64,000 bases of DNA from Kitasatospora sp. CB01950 (GCF_001905465.1 NZ_LISX01000003.1:205125-269124), one strand, 5' to 3'; positions 43,610 through 52,289 are shown, numbered from the stretch's first letter. A program made the numbers and translations. Notes: generated from the letters alone by a model not told the origin.

Positions 43610-44227
43610 TCAGGGGTTGCGGCGGAGGGACTTTCGCGGGCCGCGCACGAGGACGCGGCCGAAGCGCTTCTCGCCGGTCAGCGACACGTGCAGGGTGGTC
43701 GGTCCGGCGGGGGCCTGGGCCCGGTTCTTCACGCGGCTGTGCTCCAGCATCAGGGCGTCGGTGTCGACCACCGTGCCCGGGCCGACGATCAGGGTCAGGT
43801 TCTTGCCCCGCATGTCGATGTCGATCTCCAGGGTGCCCCGGGTGATCACGGCCTGGGTGAGGTCGAGCGTCACGCTGCACCACTCCAGGTCGAGTTCCAG
43901 GCGGCGCGGCACCACCCAGCGGCCCTCCCGCTTGACCGCGCTCCACTTCTGCTCGATCCGCAGGACGTCCTTGGCCTCCGCGACCACCCCGTCGCCGGAG
44001 AGCGAGACGCTCGGCAGGTCCGCGGTGAGCTCGGCCAGTTCGCGGACGGTGCGCGCCGAGAGGGCGACCTCCAAGCGCTGGTCCAGTTCGTCCGACGTGA
44101 GCCGGCCGTCGCCCGCCGCGACGCGCAGGATGTCGGCCGTCCGGTCCCGGTCCGCGTGGGAGGCCCGGAGTTCGGGGTGGGTGCCGAGGCCGGAGGGCTT
44201 CCCGGCGGGCGAGATCTCTCCTGGCAT
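43610..44227 (-). CDS. DUF1707 SHOCT-like domain protein
   Basis: A 205-residue soluble protein. The DUF1707 domain is at residues ~22-70 (RASHADRDRTADILRVAAGD, GRLTSDELDQRLEVALSART). After it comes a beta-helical-looking region (LEIDIDMRGKNLTLIVGPGT) resembling cell-wall-active or DUF4097-type repeats. No membrane helix is seen, unusual for the family. A distinctive AT-rich palindromic region lies 60 bp upstream of the ATG. Confidence 0.87.
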   Translation of the reverse strand: MPGEISPAGKPSGLGTHPELRASHADRDRTADILRVAAGDGRLTSDELDQRLEVALSARTVRELAELTADLPSVSLSGDGVVAEAKDVLRIEQKWSAVKREGRWVVPRRLELDLEWCSVTLDLTQAVITRGTLEIDIDMRGKNLTLIVGPGTVVDTDALMLEHSRVKNRAQAPAGPTTLHVSLTGEKRFGRVLVRGPRKSLRRNP

Positions 44228-44287
44228 GGGTTCCCGTTCTGAGCGTGGTGAAGGGCCGCCGGTGAAGGGGGCGGCGACGAGAACTTA

Positions 44288-44302
44288 CGATATATCGCGA
44301 TA
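44288..44302. promoter_or_regulatory. overlapping AT-rich palindromes, candidate PadR-type operator
   Basis: CGATATATCG (44288-44297) and TATCGCGATA (44293-44302) overlap in a 15-bp stretch, very AT-rich for this genome, 61 bp upstream of the DUF1707 gene start. ATATCGCGATAT-type dyads are known PadR-family sites in actinomycetes. The assignment is inference. Confidence 0.55.
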
Positions 44303-44427
44303 GGTGTTCTCGCCAAGGGCGGTCGACGGTCGGGCCGTGGCCCGGCGAGGTTCCCGAACGGCCGAACTCCGCGTTCTGGACGCGGAGTTCGGCGGCGGTG
44401 CGGATGGCGGACACGGGTACGGCAGGG

Positions 44428-47346
44428 TCAGGCGGTGGTGATCACCTGGAGGATCGGCGGGTAGGCCGTGTTCTCCCGGCTGTTGAGGTTCACGGCCAGG
44501 CCCACGCGGCCGGCGGGCTGGCCGATGGTCAGGGTCAGGGCCGGGTCGGCGGTCACGGCGGCGGTGACGTCCAGGGCGATCCAGTCGGCGGCCGTGGAGA
44601 TCCGGCCGGTGCCGAGCGCGGCGGCCGGGGCCGGGCAGCGGTTCCACGTCGCCGCTGTCTCCTGCCAGCCGCCGGGTGCGGTGGCGAATGCCTGGAGGTC
44701 CGTCTCGGTGCCGCCCGAGTCGGCGACGACGCCGCGCACCCAGAGCACCGCGCGGCGCACCGTGCCCGGCACCTGCGAGGTGTCGAAGGCGAGGAGGGCG
44801 CGGCGGGAGAAACCGGAGGCCGTGGTGTCGGTGTTCTTCACCGTCAGCACGTTCGCCGTCCCGTAGTTGGCGTCGCCGTACGAGCCGTCCCGGACGTAGG
44901 TGTCCTGCACCGGGGCGAGCAGGGCGGCGTTCGCCGCCGCCGCCGCGCCGGAGGTGCGCAGCGTCACCGTGCGGCTCGCGCCCTGGGTGCCGCCGAGCTC
45001 CGCCAGCAGTTGCACCGCCGGGCCCGTCGACAGCACCGTGACGCCCGTGGCCGGGTCCGCCGAGACGTAGCCCGGCCGGGCCACCGTCACCTGCACCGCG
45101 GCGACCGTGCGGGACGGGTCCGCCACCGAGACGCTCAGCGTGCCGCCCGACTCGCGGACCAGCACCGAGCACGGCGCCGAGACGGTGATCGGGCCGGCGC
45201 TGCCCGCCGTGAAGAAGTTCGCCGCCGTCACGCCCGAGGCGGAGTCCGAAACCGCCTGAACGGAGGACGAGTTGGCCAGCACGGTGACGGTCGGGGACGC
45301 CGCCCGGGCCGCTGTCGCCGCCGCGTCCGCGCCCGGCAGCAGCAGGTACGCGTAGCCGGCGTTCGACGGGTCGGCGCCGTGGTCGAACCAGAGCGTCAGG
45401 TAGCGGCGGGTCAGCGCCTCCGAGCTGCCGCCGGAGTTGATGTCGTGCCAACTGCCGGTGCGGGCCTCGCGCTTGGCCTGCACGGTCGCGCCGCCCGGGA
45501 AGACGTAGCCGCCGAAGCCCGCGATCGTCATCGACTTCGCGCCCGTGAACCGCTGCGACCAGCCGAGGGCGGTCGGTTGGGCCGTCCCGTCCACGGTGAA
45601 CGCGTGCGTGCCGGACGCGCCGAGGTTGCGGTTCTCGACCACGGTCTCGACCGGCACGCCGTCGGTGCAGCTGATGCCCGCGCCCAGGCAGACCACCGAA
45701 TCGTCCAGCAGGAACCAGGACTTCCAGCCCGAGAGCGTCGACGACAGCCCGCGCACCGCCTGCCCCACCGCCGCGTACGTGCCGTCGCTCGCACCGCCCG
45801 CCCACCCGCTGTCCGGGCGCGCCGCGCCCCACGCGCCGCCGGCCGCGTCCGCGAGCTTCTTCGTCGAGACGGTCGTCCCCGGCAGGCGGTACGGGTCGAC
45901 GGTCGGCCAGAACGCGTCGGCGTACTGGCCGTTGCCGGTCGTCGCGTTCCACCAGGCGAGGAGCCCGTTGTTGGTGTGCCAGCCGCGCACGTTCTCGCCG
46001 TTGCCGGTCTCGTAGAACGTCGTGCGCGCCGAGCACATCGACAACGAGACCGCCCAGTCGGCGCGCCGCGCCACCGCCCGGTCCATCGCGAACACCCGCG
46101 TGCCCACCGGCTCCGCGGCCGGTGCGACCGAGCCGTCCGCGACGAGGGCCTGGGCGCGGGCCAGTTCGGGGACGTCGACGGCCGCGTCCGAGAGGTACGG
46201 GCGGTAGTAGTCGCGGGCGATCCAGCCCTTCACGGCCGCCCGCCAGCGCGCGGACCGGTCGGCCGGGGCCGCGCCCGAGTTCGCCAGTCGGAGGATGTGG
46301 CCGATGATCGTGTGGCCCCGGCCGTGGTCGTCCTGCTGGAGGTGCAGGAGATCGGAGGACTGGAGGCCCCGGCTGCTGGCCCGGCCGACGACCGAGTCCA
46401 TCACGAGGCCGTTGAAGAGGAACGGCGCGTAGGCCGAATCCACCGCGTCGAAGACGTTCTGGCGCTGCGGGTCGGTGACCTCCCAGGTCGAGCCGGCGAG
46501 CAGGGCGAACAGGCGGCTCAGGCCGCTGAGCAGAACCTCGCCGTAGGACCCGGTGTACGGGACCCAGGTGTGCTGGACGAACGAGCCGTCCGGGTACAGG
46601 CCGTCCCCGGTCAGCACGTACGGGAAGACCGGGGACAGTGCGGCGGAGGCGGTGGCGAGCTTCGCGGCGCTCCTGCCGACGACGCCGCGCAGGGCGAGGA
46701 CGCGGCAGAGGTCGACGCGGTTGGCGCCGGTGCTCGTGCCCGAGTAGGCGGAGACCTTGGAGTCGGGGACGGCGTGGTCGACGGCCGCGCAGTAGGCGGT
46801 GAGCCGGTCGGTGGTGAGCCGGGGTGCGAGGAGGACGCAGGTGTCGAGCAGCGCCTGCGGCGAACCGATCTGCCAGTCCCACCAGTTGTCGTAGGCCGTC
46901 GCGGTGGCGGTGTACGCGGAGGCGCAGAGCTGGTCGAGGCCCGCGGCGACGGCCGCCGCGAGAGTCGCGTCACCGGTCAGGCCGGTGCCCGGCTGGGCCC
47001 AGGCGAGGGCCATGGTGCGGAGGCGGACGAAACTGCCGGTGATGTTCGCGGAGACGGAGCCCAGGGGGAGGTCCGGCCAGAGGGAGCCGGCGGTCGGCGC
47101 CATCGCCTGCTGCTGGGTGCGGGCGCGGTCACCGAGGGCGCGCAGCGCGGCGGCGAACGGGTCGGCGGCCGGGTCGAACCCGGTGCCGGTGAGGAGCGCG
47201 AGCCAGCGCAGGCGGAGGGTCTCGTACGGGTCGGCGGTCGCGGCGCCCGCGGCGGTGGCGGTGGCGGGGCCGGCGACGGCGAGGGTGAGGGCACCGGCGG
47301 TGCCGGCCTGGAGCAGGGTGCGACGGGAGAGGGCAGGCAGGGGCAC
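44428..47346 (-). CDS. secreted polysaccharide lyase family 8 (hyaluronate/chondroitin/xanthan lyase type) with DNRLRE module
   Basis: A 972-residue exported lyase. The Tat signal SRRTLLQAG lies at the N-terminus. The alpha/alpha toroid holds the catalytic Asn209 (TGANRVDLC), His259 and Tyr268 (SFVQHTWVPYTGSYG), plus the aromatic patch NWWDWQIG (154-161). Beta-sandwich domains follow, and residues ~810-970 form a DNRLRE/CBM96-type module (DTYVRDGSYGDANYGT; SRRALLAFDTSQVPG). It eliminates uronic-acid polysaccharides such as hyaluronan or xanthan; the exact substrate is open. Three LacI-type palindromes lie directly upstream. Confidence 0.94.
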   Translation of the reverse strand: MPLPALSRRTLLQAGTAGALTLAVAGPATATAAGAATADPYETLRLRWLALLTGTGFDPAADPFAAALRALGDRARTQQQAMAPTAGSLWPDLPLGSVSANITGSFVRLRTMALAWAQPGTGLTGDATLAAAVAAGLDQLCASAYTATATAYDNWWDWQIGSPQALLDTCVLLAPRLTTDRLTAYCAAVDHAVPDSKVSAYSGTSTGANRVDLCRVLALRGVVGRSAAKLATASAALSPVFPYVLTGDGLYPDGSFVQHTWVPYTGSYGEVLLSGLSRLFALLAGSTWEVTDPQRQNVFDAVDSAYAPFLFNGLVMDSVVGRASSRGLQSSDLLHLQQDDHGRGHTIIGHILRLANSGAAPADRSARWRAAVKGWIARDYYRPYLSDAAVDVPELARAQALVADGSVAPAAEPVGTRVFAMDRAVARRADWAVSLSMCSARTTFYETGNGENVRGWHTNNGLLAWWNATTGNGQYADAFWPTVDPYRLPGTTVSTKKLADAAGGAWGAARPDSGWAGGASDGTYAAVGQAVRGLSSTLSGWKSWFLLDDSVVCLGAGISCTDGVPVETVVENRNLGASGTHAFTVDGTAQPTALGWSQRFTGAKSMTIAGFGGYVFPGGATVQAKREARTGSWHDINSGGSSEALTRRYLTLWFDHGADPSNAGYAYLLLPGADAAATAARAASPTVTVLANSSSVQAVSDSASGVTAANFFTAGSAGPITVSAPCSVLVRESGGTLSVSVADPSRTVAAVQVTVARPGYVSADPATGVTVLSTGPAVQLLAELGGTQGASRTVTLRTSGAAAAANAALLAPVQDTYVRDGSYGDANYGTANVLTVKNTDTTASGFSRRALLAFDTSQVPGTVRRAVLWVRGVVADSGGTETDLQAFATAPGGWQETAATWNRCPAPAAALGTGRISTAADWIALDVTAAVTADPALTLTIGQPAGRVGLAVNLNSRENTAYPPILQVITTA

Positions 47347-47366
47347 GACGCCTCCGGGAGGGGGTG

Positions 47367-47451
47367 GGAAAGCGCTTTCCGGCTGCCCGACGGTAAGCGC
47401 TTTCCCGCTGGGGCGTCAACGGTTCGGGAGGGCATTGGGTAAGCGCTTTCC
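47367..47451. promoter_or_regulatory. three LacI-type operators upstream of the lyase gene
   Basis: GGAAAGCGCTTTCC at 47367-47380 (perfect palindrome), GGTAAGCGCTTTCC at 47392-47405 and GGTAAGCGCTTTCC at 47438-47451. The first lies 20 bp before the start codon; spacings are 25 and 46 bp. The central AAGCGCTT form is typical of LacI-family sugar repressors. No such repressor gene is in the window. Confidence 0.85.
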
Positions 47452-47714
47452 ACACCCCCGGCGTGCAGGTTTCCGGGCCGGCCCGGCGGGGCAGGACGGG
47501 CGCGTCCCGCCAGGGGCCGGCTCCGGGCGGGCGAGTGGAGCCTCCCGGTGACGGTCGCGCCGGTGCGGGTGGCGTGGGGGTGGCGGGGGTCGCATGGTGG
47601 GGGGTGGGGGTGGACGGGCCTGTGGGGGCGGACGGGTTCTGACTGTGGATCAAAGTGGGCTCGGGTAGGGTGCGTTCGGATTTTCGGGTCGGGTCGAACG
47701 GGGACGGAGTGGGA

Positions 47715-48371
47715 ATGCGAATCGGAATTCTCGGCACGGGGACGGTCGGGCAGACTCTCGGTAGCAAGCTCGTCGCGCTCGGACACGAGGTCGTTCTCGG
47801 GTCGCGGAGCAAGGGCAACGACGCGGCCGCCGACTGGGCGGAGCGCAGCGGGCAGGGCGGGCGGGCCGGGACGTTCGCGGAGGCGGCCGAGTTCGGGGAG
47901 CTGGTGATCGTCGCCACCTCCGGCACCGTCGCACTGTCGGCGGTGGATCTGGCCGGGTCGGAGCACCTCGCCGGGAAGACCGTGCTCGACGTGTCGAACC
48001 CGCTGGTGTTCTCGCCGACCGGGGAGATGACGCTCGACCCCGTCAACACGGACAGTGTCGGCGAGCAGCTGCAGCGCGCGCTGCCCGAGAGCCGCGTCGT
48101 GAAGGCGCTGAACACCGTCACCGTCACCGTCATGGTGGACCCGGACCGGATCCCCGGCGAGCACCAGCTGTTCGTGGCGGGGGAGAACGCCGAGGCGAAG
48201 GCGCAGGTCACGGCGCTGCTGGGAGAGTTCGGCTGGCCGGCGGGGCGGGTGCTGGACCTCGGCGGGATCGAGGCGGCGCGGGGGACGGAGATGCTGATGC
48301 CGTTCTGGATGACGCTGATGCGGCACTTCGGGCACGCCGACTTCAACTACGCGATCCGGACCGCGAACTGA
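47715..48371 (+). CDS. NADPH-dependent F420 reductase-like oxidoreductase
   Basis: A 218-residue NADP-binding protein. The N-terminal Rossmann motif is MRIGILGTGTVGQTLGSKL. Further segments are VVLGSRSKGND (NADP ribose-phosphate loop), VIVATSGTVALSAV and VKALNTVTVTVMVDP. It matches the F420/NADP oxidoreductase and YqeC-like NADP-binding group; the electron partner is unproven. The ATG at 47715 has GGAG six bases upstream. The PIG-L gene starts 17 bp after the stop, so they form an operon. Confidence 0.88.
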   Translation: MRIGILGTGTVGQTLGSKLVALGHEVVLGSRSKGNDAAADWAERSGQGGRAGTFAEAAEFGELVIVATSGTVALSAVDLAGSEHLAGKTVLDVSNPLVFSPTGEMTLDPVNTDSVGEQLQRALPESRVVKALNTVTVTVMVDPDRIPGEHQLFVAGENAEAKAQVTALLGEFGWPAGRVLDLGGIEAARGTEMLMPFWMTLMRHFGHADFNYAIRTAN

Positions 48372-48388
48372 GCGCGAGAGGCAGCACC

Positions 48389-49138
48389 ATGAGCAGCAAC
48401 CCCACCGAGCAGCAGCCCCCGTTCGGCCCGCTGGACGAGGACTGGAGCACCGCCCTGGCGATCGTCGCGCACCCGGACGACATGGAGTACGGCGCGTCCG
48501 CAGCCGTCGCCCGGTGGACGGCGCAGGGCAAGCGGATCAGCTACCTGATGGTCACCAGCGGTGAGGCCGGGATCGACGGGATCGAGCCCGAGCAGTGCCG
48601 GCCGATACGGGAGCGGGAGCAGGTCGAGTCGGCGGCGCTGGTCGGGGTGGACACCGTGGAGTTCCTCGGGTACCCGGACGGCATGGTGGAGTACGGACTG
48701 CCGCTGCGCCGGGACCTGGCGCGGGCGATCCGGCGGCACCGGCCGGAGATCGTGATCACGACCAACTTCCGTGACACGTACGGCGGGGTGTTCCCGAACC
48801 AGGCGGATCACATCGCGGTGGGGCGGGCCGCGTTGGACGCGGTGCCGGCGGCCGGGAACCGGTGGGTGTTCCGGGAACTGCTCGCCGAGGGCAACGAACC
48901 GTGGAACGGCGTCCGCCAGGTGTGGGCGGCCGGGTCGCCGGACGGGCGGCACGGCGTCGACATCACGGAGACGTTCGCGGCCGGCGTCGCTTCGCTGGAG
49001 GCCCACCGGGCGTATCTGGCGGGTCTGAGCGGCGAGATGGCGAACGCCGCCGAGTTCCTGGAGTCGATGGGCCGGATCGCGGGGGCCCGCCTCGGGACGA
49101 CGTTCGCCGCGGCCTTCGAGGTGGTCAACTTCCGCTGA
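48389..49138 (+). CDS. PIG-L family deacetylase
   Basis: A 249-residue zinc-dependent N-deacetylase of the PIG-L/LmbE family, related to mycothiol MshB. The zinc motif IVAHPDDMEYGAS holds the first His and Asp-Asp; VTSGEAGIDG and FPNQADHIAVGRAAL (second His) follow. It has no signal peptide. It probably removes an acetyl or acyl group from an amino-sugar derivative. It follows the F420-reductase-like gene in one operon. Confidence 0.9.
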   Translation: MSSNPTEQQPPFGPLDEDWSTALAIVAHPDDMEYGASAAVARWTAQGKRISYLMVTSGEAGIDGIEPEQCRPIREREQVESAALVGVDTVEFLGYPDGMVEYGLPLRRDLARAIRRHRPEIVITTNFRDTYGGVFPNQADHIAVGRAALDAVPAAGNRWVFRELLAEGNEPWNGVRQVWAAGSPDGRHGVDITETFAAGVASLEAHRAYLAGLSGEMANAAEFLESMGRIAGARLGTTFAAAFEVVNFR

Positions 49139-49231
49139 GCTGCGGCGAGGCGTGGTCGGGCGCGATCGGGGCGGGCGGCCCGACTGCGCGCCATGATGGT
49201 ACACGTCAGCGCCCCGCGAACCAGCGGTTGT

Positions 49232-49244
49232 TGACGGAGCGTCA
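49232..49244. repeat. TGACGGANCGTCA palindrome, copy B
   Basis: TGACGGAGCGTCA overlaps the stop codon of the minus-strand DedA gene, exactly as copy A overlaps the pfkA stop. Confidence 0.7.
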
Positions 49245-49937
49245 GTGCCGTCCGTCGGCGGGGACGTCCTCGCCGCTGTCCTGGTGCGGGATGCGGCTGC
49301 CGGCGTCGTACACCGGGCGGCGACGGCGGCGGTGGCGCAGCCAGGCGCGGCTGGCGACCAGGGCGAGGACGGCGAGGACGGCGATCAGCAGCAGCACCTG
49401 GTAGCGGACGGCCTGCCGGTACAGGACGGTGATGTTGCTGCCGGCGGAGTAGCCGATCGCCGTCCAGACGCCCGCCCACAGGACGGCGCCCGCGGCGTTG
49501 GCGGGCAGGAAGCGCCGCCACGGCATGCCGGTGGTGCCGGCGACGACGCCGTTGGTCTGGCGCAGGCCGTCGACGAAGCGGGCGCCGGTGACCACCAGGG
49601 TGCCGCGGCGGCGGAAGAAGTCCTCGGCGCGGGCCAGGCGCTCGGGGGTGAGCCGCAGGTAGCGTCCCCAGCGGTGGACGAACGCCAGTCCGCCGGTACG
49701 TCCGATCAGGTAGGCGAGGCCGTTGCCGGCGAACGCGGCCAGCACGGCGACGGTCAGCACCACCGGCAGCGACAGCTGCCCGGCGCCCGCGTAGACGGCG
49801 GCCAGCACCAGGATGGTCTGGCCGGGCACCGGGATCACGCAGTTGTCGAGGAACACCAGGACGCCGACGGCCAGGTAGCCGTAGTCGTCCAGCAGTGGCG
49901 CGAGCTGGGCCAGCGGGCCCGGCAGGGGTGGGGGCAA
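49242..49937 (-). CDS. DedA/VTT-family membrane protein
   Basis: A 231-residue membrane protein of the DedA (SNARE-associated/VTT) family, linked to polyprenyl-phosphate or phospholipid flipping. Conserved blocks: DDYGYLAVGVLVFLDNCVIP, FAGNGLAYLIGRTGG and RFVDGLRQTNGVVAGTTGMP. The TTG start at 49937 has GGAGGAG nine bases upstream. The C-terminal tail is basic then acidic (RHRRRRRP, then EDVPADGRH). It follows the DUF1918 gene by 36 bp. Confidence 0.9.
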   Translation of the reverse strand: MPPPLPGPLAQLAPLLDDYGYLAVGVLVFLDNCVIPVPGQTILVLAAVYAGAGQLSLPVVLTVAVLAAFAGNGLAYLIGRTGGLAFVHRWGRYLRLTPERLARAEDFFRRRGTLVVTGARFVDGLRQTNGVVAGTTGMPWRRFLPANAAGAVLWAGVWTAIGYSAGSNITVLYRQAVRYQVLLLIAVLAVLALVASRAWLRHRRRRRPVYDAGSRIPHQDSGEDVPADGRH

Positions 49938-49973
49938 GGCGGACCGCTCCTCCCACCGGGCCGAGGCCCGGGA

Positions 49974-50174
49974 TCAGCGCTGCTCTTCGGCGAGGCGGTG
50001 CTCGACGATGCAGTCGGGGCCGGGGTAGACGAGGCCGGCGTGGCCGTCCTCGAAGCGGACAAGGTACGGCGGCTCGCCGTCGGTGCCGCGCACCTCGACG
50101 ATCTCGCCCTTGCGGTCGGTCATGCCGACCGACCTGCTGTACATGTGGACGTGGTCTCCCACGGTGGCTTGCAT
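49974..50174 (-). CDS. DUF1918 protein, 66 residues
   Basis: A small SH3-like protein: MQATVGDHVHMYSRSVGMTD at the start and VRFEDGHAGLVYPGPDCIVE near the end, the hallmark of DUF1918. Function unknown. AGGAG lies six bases before the ATG. It is transcribed with the DedA gene. Confidence 0.92.
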   Translation of the reverse strand: MQATVGDHVHMYSRSVGMTDRKGEIVEVRGTDGEPPYLVRFEDGHAGLVYPGPDCIVEHRLAEEQR

Positions 50175-50391
50175 GGCTGCTCCTGCGGTTCGGCGGGACC
50201 TGGCCGAGCGGCCGGCGGCCGCTGGCCGGGACCGGTGGGACGCGGGGGCGGACCCCTGCTTCCGCGGACCCCTGTTTCCACTGTGCGGCGGCGCTCCGGG
50301 CGGTGCAATGGCGGAACCGGTCAGCCCGCACTCGGCCCACGGCCGACACACGGTCGGCCCACCGGGGAGATCGGCCTGCGGGAGGCGTCGA

Positions 50392-50440
50392 TCGGCGGGG
50401 TCGGCGGGGTCGGCGGGGTCGGCGGGGTCGGCGAGGCCGG
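50392..50440 (+). repeat. 9-bp tandem repeat (GCGGGGTCG), about five copies
   Basis: Five near-perfect units abut the TetR gene stop codon. Being noncoding and in multiples of 9, copy number could vary; no function is evident. Confidence 0.85.
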
Positions 50441-51115
50441 TCAGCCGGCGAGCTCGGCCGGCGGGGTGGCGAGGTAGCTGCGTACCAGGCGCTTGCACTC
50501 GGCGATCAGCTGCGGGTCGCCGTCCGGGGCGGCGCGGAAGGCGAGCTTGAGGACGGCGTCCGCGCACTCCATGGCGACCCGCAGGGCGAGCGCGTAGCCG
50601 GGGGCGGAGAAGAGGTCGCCGCCGATGGTGCGCAGGCGCAGGGCGACGGCCGCGTTGTTGTCGAGTTCGGCGTCGAGCATGTGCAGGTCCTCGACGGAGG
50701 AGGGGAGGGCGTCGACCAGGCCGAAGTCGAGGTGGCCGAAGCCGGGCAGGGTGCGCTTCATCGCCACGAACTCCTCGACCGCGAGGTCGGTGAACTCGGC
50801 GACGCCGGGGCGTCCGGCGGCGTCCACCCGGCGGGCCAGGCCGTCCAGGAAGACCGCCAGGTTGCGTTCGGCGAGGGCGGCGAGCAGGCCGTCCTTGCCG
50901 GAGAAGAACTGGTACAGGGTGCCGATCGGCACCTCGGCGCGCTGCGCGACCTCCTTGGTGGTCAGCCCGCTCGGGCCGACCGCGTCGAGCAGGCCCGCGC
51001 AGGCGTCCAGCAGCCGCTCGTACCGCTCCTGGCTGCGCTGCTGCACCGGGCGGCGGCGGGCGCCGGCCGCCGGGGCGCGGGAGGCGGAGACGGGGGCGGA
51101 GGGCTGCGCGGTCAT
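50441..51115 (-). CDS. TetR-family transcriptional regulator
   Basis: A 224-residue repressor-type protein. A Pro/Ala-rich lead of about 25 residues is followed by the TetR helix-turn-helix (RYERLLDACAGLLDAVGPSG, LTTKEVAQRAEVPIGTLYQF) and an all-helical ligand domain with a TetR_C-like C-terminus. The ATG is used; a GTG three codons earlier is also possible. Neighbours are cbiZ (divergent, 113 bp) and the DUF1918/DedA unit; the target is unknown. Confidence 0.88.
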   Translation of the reverse strand: MTAQPSAPVSASRAPAAGARRRPVQQRSQERYERLLDACAGLLDAVGPSGLTTKEVAQRAEVPIGTLYQFFSGKDGLLAALAERNLAVFLDGLARRVDAAGRPGVAEFTDLAVEEFVAMKRTLPGFGHLDFGLVDALPSSVEDLHMLDAELDNNAAVALRLRTIGGDLFSAPGYALALRVAMECADAVLKLAFRAAPDGDPQLIAECKRLVRSYLATPPAELAG

Positions 51116-51228
51116 GCCGGACACTCTGCCGCATCGGGTCGCGTCGCGGCCAATCCCCGTGCCAGGTCGGCGGGGCGGTGTGATTGGGTGGCCGTTCGAC
51201 GGCGGACGGAACGAGAGGCGGGGTCGGT

Positions 51229-51990
51229 GTGGACGGGCGGCCGGTGGCGGTGCAGCGGGCCGGGCGGATCGAGGACGGCGGGTGCCGGCACCTGCTGGTG
51301 TGGCGGGCCGGGCCGGGCTGGCGGATGGTCAGCTCCGGGGTGCTCGGTGGCGGCCTCGGCGAGCGCCACTGGGTCCTCAACGCGCAGGTCCGGGCCGGCT
51401 ACGGGCGGATGGACCCGGACGCGCACCTGGCCGAACTCGCCGCCGCGCAGGGCCTGCTGGGCCCGGGCGTGGGCCTGATGACGGCCGCCGAGGTGGACGC
51501 CTGCACCTGGGCGGAGGACGGCGGCGTGACGGCGGTGGTCACCACCGGCATCGGGGTGCCCACCTGGGCCGCCGCTCAACCTGACGGATCGTCAATTATG
51601 TTGCCGGGCGCGCGGGTTGCTTTCGCTCCGGGGACGATCAACGTGCTGGCGGTGGTGCCGGCGGCGGTGGCGGACGCCGGGCTGGTCAACCTGCTGGCGA
51701 CGGCCACCGAGGCGAAGGTGCAGGCCTTGCTGGAGGCGGGCCGCGACTGCTCGGGCACGCCGTCGGACGCGATCTGCGTCGCCGTGCGGACGCCGGTGGC
51801 GGGCGAGCCGGTGGAGCCGTTCGGCGGGCCGCGTTCGCACTGGGGCTCCCGGCTGGCGCGGGCGGTGCGGGCGGCGGTGTTCGAGGGCGCGGTGCTGGAC
51901 CGCGAGCGGCGCGCCGAGTACGACGGGCCGCCGCTGCACCCGGCGACGGTGCAGGGCTGCGAGCTGGCCGACGTGCTGACGGGTCGGTGA
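51229..51990 (+). CDS. cbiZ: adenosylcobinamide amidohydrolase
   Basis: A 253-residue CbiZ-family enzyme that cleaves the aminopropanol side chain from adenosylcobinamide, letting the cell salvage cobinamides into B12. Family blocks: GVLGGGLGERHWVLNAQV, GPGVGLMTAAEVDACTW, VTTGIGVPTWAAA, APGTINVLAVVPAA and LLATATEAKVQALLEAG, ending the active region with CSGTPSDAICVAV. The GTG start is inferred; AGAGG is ten bases upstream. A short apparent insertion near residues 118-124 carries copy C of the palindrome. Confidence 0.92.
   Translation: MDGRPVAVQRAGRIEDGGCRHLLVWRAGPGWRMVSSGVLGGGLGERHWVLNAQVRAGYGRMDPDAHLAELAAAQGLLGPGVGLMTAAEVDACTWAEDGGVTAVVTTGIGVPTWAAAQPDGSSIMLPGARVAFAPGTINVLAVVPAAVADAGLVNLLATATEAKVQALLEAGRDCSGTPSDAICVAVRTPVAGEPVEPFGGPRSHWGSRLARAVRAAVFEGAVLDRERRAEYDGPPLHPATVQGCELADVLTGR
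51582..51594. repeat. TGACGGANCGTCA palindrome, copy C, inside cbiZ
   Basis: TGACGGATCGTCA encodes part of QPDGSSIML, a stretch not expected in CbiZ proteins between the GVPTWAA and PGTINVL blocks. The frame is kept. Confidence 0.65.
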
Positions 51991-52001
51991 GTGCGGGGGG
52001 A

Positions 52002-52208
52002 TCAGGTGCCGGGCAGCTGGTCCTGGTCGATGACGTAGACCCGGGTGCGCTCGGGCGCGTCGGCGCAGTGCCGGCCGAGCTTCTCCCAGCGGGACTCGGG
52101 GGAGTGCAGCGGCCGGTGGCACCGACGACACCGGACGACCGGGGCGGGGCGGCGCTCGACAGCTGTCCCCGGCAGTGGCGGTTCGATGGTTTTCAGGTCG
52201 GTGCTCAC
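52002..52208 (-). CDS. DUF6011-like small zinc-ribbon protein
   Basis: A 68-residue protein with CRRCHRPLHSPESRWEKLG followed by a third Cys in RHCADAP, the pattern of the DUF6011 family common in actinomycetes and their phages. The GTG start has GGAGG only one to two bases upstream, unusually close, but no other in-frame start exists. It converges on cbiZ. Confidence 0.8.
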   Translation of the reverse strand: MSTDLKTIEPPLPGTAVERRPAPVVRCRRCHRPLHSPESRWEKLGRHCADAPERTRVYVIDQDQLPGT

Positions 52209-52289
52209 CCCTCCAGTTCACCATTCCGGCCCGGCGGCCGTGCGACTGGGGGCCCGGAAGGCCCGCCCGACCTCCGGTTGTCGCCCTGC

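Noticed and set aside
44398..47442. A 1014-codon open frame antisense to the polysaccharide lyase
   Set aside because: Antisense shadow of a clear lyase gene; low-complexity Arg/Gly/Val product and no ribosome site.
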